Shown piece by piece: positions 58,193 to 64,000 of a DNA stretch of 64,000 nt. The DNA is taken from positions 1 through 64,000 of the forward strand of contig JAAZVZ010000013.1 of assembly GCA_018623155.1 (NCBI GenBank), given 5' to 3'. The notes below the pieces were generated by a model. That model worked only from the letters and a program-made list of their open reading frames with translations, was not told the DNA's origin and made no database searches. Within the stretch, counting starts at the first letter, position 1. Every line of letters starts with the position of its first letter. Both the position numbers and the translations under genes were made by a program. The stretch is from Glaciecola sp. Lineage in GTDB: Bacteria; Pseudomonadota; Gammaproteobacteria; Enterobacterales; Alteromonadaceae.

Positions 58193-61147
58193 ATGAAAAC
58201 AAAACAATTATTCAAGCCAGCTTTGCTGTCTTTGGCTGTTGCTTCAGCCTTCACTTCTGGCACTGTATTAGCACAAGATGCTAATCAACAGGCCGACAAC
58301 GTAGAAGTAATCGCGGTTAAAGGTATCCGTGGTTCACTTATCCGTGCTCAAGCGGTTAAACAAGATTCAACATCGATTGTTGAAGCAATCTCTGCTGAAG
58401 ACATCGGTAAATTACCAGATTCATCTATCGCAGAATCACTTGCACGTCTACCAGGTCTAGCCGGTGAGCGTGTTAACGGTCGTACTTCTGGTATTTCTGT
58501 ACGTGGTTTTAAAGAAGACTTCGTTGGTACGTCAATCAATGGCCGTGAAGCCATTTCAATCGGCGATAACCGTGGTGTTGAATACGACTTATACCCATCA
58601 GAAATTATGACTGGTGCAACGATTCATAAATCAGCATCGGGTACTTTGTTAACTCAAGGTATCGGTGGTACCGTTGATTTACAAACCGTTCGCCCATTAA
58701 ACGCAGAAGAAACCTTAACGGTAACGGGTATCTACGAAGCGTCACAAGCACCAGCGGATAACCCTGATTTTGACGACAAAGGTCATCGTTATTCATTGTC
58801 TTTCGTCGAAAAATTCGCGGACGACACTATCGGCCTAGCTGTTGCTATCGCTTCTACTGAATCACCAAACAACCAACGTAAGTATGGTGTTTGGGGTTAC
58901 GGTGCGAATGACGATGGTCAATTTTTACCATTTGGTCTAGACCTTAACTCTCAATCAACGCGTCTAGAACGTGATACCATTTCTGCAGTTTTACAATTCC
59001 AACCATCTGATGACCTAGATATCATTGTTGATTATTTATCAATCGATTATCAAGATTCAGGTGTGTTACGTGGTTTCATTGAACCGTTTGCAACCGCAGA
59101 CTTACAAGGTGAAGGTGTCAACGTTTCTGGAACACAAATCAACGCACAACCAGTATTGCGTACTGACCCACTCAATAAAGATGGGCAACTTGATTCTTAT
59201 GGAATCAAATTAGAATATGCACTAAACGATGATTGGTCAGCAACGGTTGATTATGCTTACTCTGAAGCAGATAAGTTCGAACAACGTGCTGAATCATACG
59301 CTGGTTTATCTCGTTCAAATGATCCATTACTTGGCCAGCGTACGTTCCAGATGTCATCTGAAGGTGTGTTTTTCACCGGCCAAACCGGTTTAGATGCATT
59401 CTCTGATCCAAACACACTACAACTAACAGGCCCTCAAGTCTGGGGTGGTGGTTTAGCGAACCTTGCTTCTCAGTTTGCAACAGACGCGATCCCAGGTGAT
59501 CAGGATTATTTGTATGCGCAAGATGGCTTCAACAACAAGTTCAGCATTGCTGAAGAATTAACTCAATTCAAAGTTGAAGTTGAAGGTAACCTTGACCATG
59601 ACGTAGTTCAAAAAGTAACGTTTGGTTTAGCATATACTGATCGCTATAAAGACAAAATCAACAACGGTAACTTCGCAACTGCTTCAACTTTCCCAGCAAC
59701 GGAATCTGTAACTGAAGCAAACGTACCAGTTTATGGTCTAACTGACCTAACATGGGCTGGTTTAGGCTATGTTGTTGCATATGATGGTGCCGCTCCATAC
59801 AACAATGGCTACTATACACAAAACGACGGTGAGTGGTTAGAACCAGACCGTTTCGGTGATTCATATGTTATCGAAGAAGAAGTCACTACATTATACTTCC
59901 AAGCAGACTACACAACTGAAATCGGCGGCTTAGAAGTATTTGGTAACTTTGGTGCGCAGTACGTTGACACTTCACAGTCTTCAAGCGGTACACTAGGCGT
60001 TATCGGTGCGAACTTCCGTGTGTGTGACGTCAATGGCGACGGCCCAACTTCATCTTCACTCGCACAAGGTGCAGATCCATTAACGTCTATCGTTGATTTG
60101 TCTGAGTTTGTGGACCCAGAGTGTAAAGTGGAAGACGGTAACGACTACTCTCACTTCTTGCCATCATTTAATATTAATGCAGAAGTAGCGGATAATACGT
60201 TTGCACGTTTTGCAGCATCTAAGACGATTTCTCGTGCACGTATCGACCAAATGCGCGCATCAGGTTTCGTGAAATTCGATATCAACGAACAATTCATCAC
60301 ACTTGAAAACGAAGATGTCCTAAACGGTGCAGGTTCACCTTGGTCAAAAGTTGCGGGTAACCCGAAACTTAAGCCACTTGAATCAAACAACTTTGACCTA
60401 TCAGTTGAAAAATATTTCGACGATGAAGGTTATGTTGCGGGTACGTTCTTCTATAAAGACATCGTGAACTACACGCGTTCTGCTAACCCAACTATCAACT
60501 TCCGTAACGATGAGTTCAATAACGGCGCAGATTACTTTGTACCAGGTTTCCATGACCGTGTTCTAACTGATGACGTTGTGAACTCACAAAATGGTAACAC
60601 TTACACTGCAGGTACTCTTGTCACACCACCTGATTTTGGTCAGTTCTCATTCTTCGAAGACGGATTGAAAGGTTCAGTATCTGGTTTAGAGTTAACTGCT
60701 AACGTTCCGTTAAGCGTAATTGATGCTTCTCTAGATGGATTTGGTGTGGTTGCCACAGCAACATTCATTGATGCAGAGCTGGATGATGGCTCAGCTATCC
60801 CAGGTCAATCTGATGAGATCTTGTCAGTTGTTGCTTACTACGAAAACGAAGGTTTTGAAGCACGTATCGCGATGACGGATCGTGACGGTTTCACAACGTA
60901 CGAGCGTGGTGGTTCAAACAAGATTGCTGAAGCAACTCGTGACGGCACTAAAGTAGTCGATGCTCAGATTTCTTATGATTTCGAAAACGCAGGTATCGAA
61001 GGTTTAGAAGGCCTACGTCTGTCTCTACAAGGAACCAATATCCTTGATGATGCAGACCAAGTATCACGTGACGGTAACGGCATCGTTACAACACGTCGTG
61101 AGTTTGGTGCCACTTACATGCTTAACGTGAACTACTCTTTCTGGTAA
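58193..61147 (+). CDS. TonB-dependent receptor (Caulobacter/Xanthomonas-type, TIGR01782-like)
   Basis: This 984-residue outer-membrane receptor has a signal peptide (residues 1-27, ending VLA) and a likely TonB-box region (VEVIAVKG). The plug domain has the family signature ISAEDIGKLPDSSIAESLARLPG and SGISVRGFKEDF, and the beta-barrel ends in the aromatic YSFW. Receptors of this type import bulky substrates such as oligosaccharides or iron complexes using proton-motive force through TonB-ExbBD. A loop near residues 606-645 contains FRVCDVNGDGP and DPECKVE, with two cysteines around a DxNxDG calcium-loop-like sequence. Codon use is strongly biased (CGT, GGT, AAC, TTC), suggesting high expression. 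It is followed by a strong terminator and two halogenase-like genes. Confidence 0.95.
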   Translation: MKTKQLFKPALLSLAVASAFTSGTVLAQDANQQADNVEVIAVKGIRGSLIRAQAVKQDSTSIVEAISAEDIGKLPDSSIAESLARLPGLAGERVNGRTSGISVRGFKEDFVGTSINGREAISIGDNRGVEYDLYPSEIMTGATIHKSASGTLLTQGIGGTVDLQTVRPLNAEETLTVTGIYEASQAPADNPDFDDKGHRYSLSFVEKFADDTIGLAVAIASTESPNNQRKYGVWGYGANDDGQFLPFGLDLNSQSTRLERDTISAVLQFQPSDDLDIIVDYLSIDYQDSGVLRGFIEPFATADLQGEGVNVSGTQINAQPVLRTDPLNKDGQLDSYGIKLEYALNDDWSATVDYAYSEADKFEQRAESYAGLSRSNDPLLGQRTFQMSSEGVFFTGQTGLDAFSDPNTLQLTGPQVWGGGLANLASQFATDAIPGDQDYLYAQDGFNNKFSIAEELTQFKVEVEGNLDHDVVQKVTFGLAYTDRYKDKINNGNFATASTFPATESVTEANVPVYGLTDLTWAGLGYVVAYDGAAPYNNGYYTQNDGEWLEPDRFGDSYVIEEEVTTLYFQADYTTEIGGLEVFGNFGAQYVDTSQSSSGTLGVIGANFRVCDVNGDGPTSSSLAQGADPLTSIVDLSEFVDPECKVEDGNDYSHFLPSFNINAEVADNTFARFAASKTISRARIDQMRASGFVKFDINEQFITLENEDVLNGAGSPWSKVAGNPKLKPLESNNFDLSVEKYFDDEGYVAGTFFYKDIVNYTRSANPTINFRNDEFNNGADYFVPGFHDRVLTDDVVNSQNGNTYTAGTLVTPPDFGQFSFFEDGLKGSVSGLELTANVPLSVIDASLDGFGVVATATFIDAELDDGSAIPGQSDEILSVVAYYENEGFEARIAMTDRDGFTTYERGGSNKIAEATRDGTKVVDAQISYDFENAGIEGLEGLRLSLQGTNILDDADQVSRDGNGIVTTRREFGATYMLNVNYSFW

Positions 61148-61180
61148 ACACGTTAACGATGTAAGTTCAACGCAACACAA

Positions 61181-61222
61181 AAGGTCTCTTTAGTCTCGAC
61201 TAGAGAGACCTTTTTCTTTTTA
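61181..61222 (+). terminator. Strong intrinsic terminator after the receptor gene
   Basis: AAGGTCTCT (61181-61189) pairs with AGAGACCTT (61204-61212), and the inner TAGTC/GACTA continues the helix to a 2-base loop, so the stem is about 15 bp with one T-G pair. A run TTTTTCTTTTT follows. Confidence 0.92.
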
Positions 61223-61275
61223 CCGCTGATGTTTTACGGTATAGTTTTTACATTACATATTTAGGTGTGCGTTTC

Positions 61276-62766
61276 ATGCAAGCTATCAAAAAAGTCCTTA
61301 TCGCGGGCGGTGGTACAGCAGGTTGGATGACTGCAGCGTTAATGAGCAAAGTGCTTGGCCAGCAGGTACAAATCGCTCTTGTCGAATCTGAAGAAATCGG
61401 GATTATTGGGGTAGGCGAAGCGACCATCCCACCCATTCAAACATTTAACAAATTTTTGGGTTTAGACGAGAAAGCGTTTTTACGTGAAACACATGCCACC
61501 ATGAAACTCGCAATTCAATTTGAGAATTGGCGAGTGAAAGGCGAGAGCTATTTACATACTTTTGGTGCACCGGGAGCGAGTTTAGGATTTTGCAACTTCC
61601 AACATTACTGGGAGCGCGCTAAACGCCAAGGTGTCAAAGGCTCAATTTGGGATTACGATCTAAACTACCTCGCTTGTAAGCAAGGTACATTTAACAAAAT
61701 CAATACCCAAAATCCAATTTATGATATGCCGTATGCTTATCATTTTGATTCGGCATTATATGGCAAGTTTCTGCGTGGACTCGCTGAACAATCTGGCGTC
61801 GTTCGCCATGAAGGGATTATTGAGCATGTTGCGCAGGACCCTGAAACAGGTCATGTCTCCGGCGTTCAATTGACCGATGGCCGTCAGCTAGAAGCCGATC
61901 TGTTTGTTGATTGCACCGGTTCACGAGCGTTGCTTATCCAAAAGACTCTTGGCGTTGCCTATGAAGATTGGTCACATTGGTTACCTGCTAACAGTGCGTT
62001 GGCTGTACCGACTGAACGCCATGATAAAACCGCTCCTTATACTCGTTCGATCGCTCACGATAACGGTTGGCAGTGGCGTATCCCTCTTACCCATCGCAAT
62101 GGTAATGGGATCGTATACAGCACAACTCACACCACCGATGAAGCGGCTCTGGCAAACTTAATGGGTAACCTTGATACCAAACCTTTGGCCGACCCCAAAC
62201 AGTTGCGCTTTAACACTGGCCGAACCAGCAAACAATGGTACAAAAACGTCATTGCTGTAGGATTAAGTTCAGGGTTTTTAGAGCCATTAGAATCGACTTC
62301 CATTCATCTTATTCAGTCTGCTATCGTCAGATTATTAAAGCTTTTCCCGCACCAAGGCATTCAGGACAGCGCAGTGGAAGCCTTTAATGAAGAAGGGCGG
62401 ATTGAATACGAAACCATTCGCGACTTCATCATCTTGCATTACAAAGTCACCGAGCGTGATGACAGCGAGTTTTGGCAAGCAATGCGCAACTTGGAGGTAC
62501 CCGACCGTCTGCAACACAAAATTGACCTGTTTACTTCAGTTGGTGAAGTGTTCAACGACCAACATGATATATTTCGAGATGCGTCTTGGATCCAAGTTAT
62601 GTATGGCCAAGGGTTGACCCCACAAGACTATCACCCAGCGGCCAATGCGATGAACTTAGATGATCTCAAGGCCACCTTAGATAAAGTACTCGCAGCCAAG
62701 CAACAACCTCTCGCGAAGATGTTGCCACACGATGACTATATCAAAGCGTTTTTAGGAGCGGCCTAA
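61276..62766 (+). CDS. FAD-dependent tryptophan-halogenase-like protein 1
   Basis: The product (496 residues from the ATG at 61276, with AGG 10 bases upstream; the track's GTG is three codons earlier) has the flavin-dependent halogenase plan. It has the dinucleotide-binding VLIAGGGTAGWM, GIIGVGEATIPPI, and HATMK with Lys77 at the place of the catalytic Lys79 of PrnA. It also has GWQWRIP, the WxWxIP halogenase motif, and FLEPLESTSIHLI with the conserved Glu. Such enzymes use FADH2, O2 and halide to make hypohalous acid that moves along a tunnel to the Lys. The true substrate is unknown; many TonB-receptor-linked members halogenate free indole-like molecules only weakly. The stop overlaps the next start (TAATG). 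Confidence 0.92.
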   Translation: MQAIKKVLIAGGGTAGWMTAALMSKVLGQQVQIALVESEEIGIIGVGEATIPPIQTFNKFLGLDEKAFLRETHATMKLAIQFENWRVKGESYLHTFGAPGASLGFCNFQHYWERAKRQGVKGSIWDYDLNYLACKQGTFNKINTQNPIYDMPYAYHFDSALYGKFLRGLAEQSGVVRHEGIIEHVAQDPETGHVSGVQLTDGRQLEADLFVDCTGSRALLIQKTLGVAYEDWSHWLPANSALAVPTERHDKTAPYTRSIAHDNGWQWRIPLTHRNGNGIVYSTTHTTDEAALANLMGNLDTKPLADPKQLRFNTGRTSKQWYKNVIAVGLSSGFLEPLESTSIHLIQSAIVRLLKLFPHQGIQDSAVEAFNEEGRIEYETIRDFIILHYKVTERDDSEFWQAMRNLEVPDRLQHKIDLFTSVGEVFNDQHDIFRDASWIQVMYGQGLTPQDYHPAANAMNLDDLKATLDKVLAAKQQPLAKMLPHDDYIKAFLGAA

Positions 62767-64000
62767 TGCAAGCCACATCAGACAAGCAACAATTTGTAAT
62801 CGTCGGAGGTGGTACTGCTGGTTGGATGGCTGCCTGTTTGTTGGCTCATCACTGGCGTGATAAGGTCGATGTCACCTTGGTGGAGTCTCCAGAGATTGGT
62901 ATCATCGGCGTCGGTGAAGGTTCAACACCGACTTTAAAGCGTTTTTTTTCTGATCTAGGTATCTCTGAATCCGATTGGATGCCACGCTGTCACGCTACCT
63001 ACAAGACCAATATTCGCTTTGTCGACTGGTCTCCAGAGTCTGGGGTTGATAGCTATTCTCATCCTTTTATTTGTCAGCTTGATACGTTTTCTGAACGTGC
63101 ATTTTACTTAAATTGCTTAACTCGTCGGTTAGGGCTTGATGTCGAAACGACGCCTGAAAAACTATTGTTCAACGGTTGGTTAGCGAACTATCAATTAGCG
63201 CCTGTTACCCCGCCGCATTTTCCATTTAACATTGAATATGGATATCATTTTGATTCTGGATTACTCGGTCAGTTTTTGGCAGAGCATGCTGTACAGAAGC
63301 TTGGAGTCAATCATATTCAAGCGAATGTAAAAGCCATAATGACCGAAGCCAACGGCAACATCGGACGTATTTCATGTGCAGATCATGAAGATATCCACGG
63401 AGATTTTTTCATTGATTGTACTGGTTTCAAATCAATGTTATTGCAAGACACATTAGGTGTGCCATTCCATTCATTCTCAAACAATCTGTTTAATGATTCA
63501 GCTGTGGTATTCCCTACAGAGGTAATGAATGATCTACCCGTTGAGACACGAGCAACAGCGCTATCAGCTGGTTGGACTTGGCAGATCCCACTGACCCATC
63601 GAACTGGTAACGGCTATGTATATTCTTCCCAATACATTAGCAGCGAAGATGCAGAAAATGAATTAAGAACCCACCTAGGGCTTGGCAAAGAAGCTGAAGC
63701 ACGTCATTTAACGATGCGCGTGGGGCAGGTTGAAAAACATTGGGCTAATAACTGTATTGGTTTAGGATTATCGCAAGGGTTCATAGAGCCCCTTGAGGCT
63801 ACTGCACTACACTTGGTACAAACCAGTGTCGAAATTTTTATGGATGAATACGAAAAAGGGAACTTCACTGCGCAGCAACGCGATAACTACAACGCCACGA
63901 TCACTGAACGATTTGAACGAGTACGTGATTACATTGTGGCACACTATAAACTCAATACACGCAATGATAGTGATTATTGGCGGGACAACCGCAATAATAA
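62766..64000 (+). CDS. FAD-dependent tryptophan-halogenase-like protein 2 (3' end beyond window)
   Basis: This ORF is not in the track because it runs off the right edge; I read about 411 codons from the ATG at 62766. It has FVIVGGGTAGWM, GIIGVGEGSTPTL, HATYK with Lys80 as the likely catalytic Lys, GWTWQIP (WxWxIP), and FIEPLEATALHLV. It is thus a complete-looking halogenase up to the break, missing perhaps 90 C-terminal residues. It overlaps the first halogenase by one base, so translation is coupled. The two are clearly paralogues but have diverged widely outside the motifs, which suggests distinct substrates or a heteromeric use. Confidence 0.92.
   Translation, partial: MQATSDKQQFVIVGGGTAGWMAACLLAHHWRDKVDVTLVESPEIGIIGVGEGSTPTLKRFFSDLGISESDWMPRCHATYKTNIRFVDWSPESGVDSYSHPFICQLDTFSERAFYLNCLTRRLGLDVETTPEKLLFNGWLANYQLAPVTPPHFPFNIEYGYHFDSGLLGQFLAEHAVQKLGVNHIQANVKAIMTEANGNIGRISCADHEDIHGDFFIDCTGFKSMLLQDTLGVPFHSFSNNLFNDSAVVFPTEVMNDLPVETRATALSAGWTWQIPLTHRTGNGYVYSSQYISSEDAENELRTHLGLGKEAEARHLTMRVGQVEKHWANNCIGLGLSQGFIEPLEATALHLVQTSVEIFMDEYEKGNFTAQQRDNYNATITERFERVRDYIVAHYKLNTRNDSDYWRDNRNN

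Overview
The window looks like chromosomal core DNA of a marine gammaproteobacterium, most likely an Alteromonadales member (Alteromonas/Glaciecola/Aestuariibacter-like). This is inferred from gene order (uvrA, ssb, mreBCD-maf-rng-yhdP, gmk-rpoZ-spoT-trmH-recG, hemCDXY, radC/coaBC/slmA, rpmBG-mutM), a moderate GC content, the kdkA/heptosyltransferase pair, and a Caulobacter/Xanthomonas-type TonB-dependent receptor followed by tryptophan-halogenase-like genes. I see no IS element, phage gene, CRISPR array, tRNA or rRNA, and no gene-free stretch longer than about 280 bp.

Layout. 1-3.4 kb (mostly minus strand): a truncated hybrid sensor kinase, a FadL-type porin, and a Phd/VapC-like toxin-antitoxin pair. 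3.4-9.3 kb: a control region with two matching palindromes, a DUF3299 gene, an acyl-CoA thioesterase, uvrA, a YajR-type MFS transporter and ssb. 9.4-20.1 kb (plus strand): the cell-shape and envelope block mreB-mreC-mreD-maf-rng-yhdP-nitrilase-tldD, followed by darP (minus) and pmbA (plus). 22.1-29.8 kb (minus): gmk-rpoZ-spoT-ridA-trmH-recG-rsmJ and a small secreted protein; this combines stringent response, transcription and RNA modification. 29.9-36.3 kb (plus): cyaY, an esterase, hemCDXY, a YHS-domain protein and nfsB. 36.3-43.6 kb: rep, ubiK, ubiCA, rhomboid glpG with glpE, and the threonine catabolic pair kbl-tdh.

43.7-52.9 kb: a membrane GGDEF/EAL protein, LPS inner-core genes (heptosyltransferase and kdkA), coaD, mutM, rpmG, rpmB, radC, coaBC and slmA. 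53.0-57.9 kb: exported hydrolases (M28 peptidase lipoprotein, DUF885 lipoprotein, Fes/esterase-D-like hydrolase) and a DUF1820 protein. 58.2-64.0 kb: a 984-residue TonB-dependent receptor with its own regulatory region and strong terminator, then two tandem FAD-dependent halogenase-like genes, the second cut by the window edge.

The most accessory-looking part is the right end (about 53-64 kb). The receptor plus two translationally coupled halogenase homologues is the best candidate for a little-described system, with a possible link to the exported hydrolases upstream. The other signals worth checking are non-coding: a matched pair of operators beside the toxin-antitoxin genes, inverted repeats in the leaders of spoT, the YHS gene, the FadL gene and the GGDEF/EAL gene, and a PIN toxin with two of its four catalytic aspartate/glutamate positions changed from Asp to Glu. 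Start codons were reassigned from the ORF track for uvrA, nitrilase, darP, rsmJ, gmk, cyaY, hemD, nfsB, ubiA, the esterase and halogenase 1.
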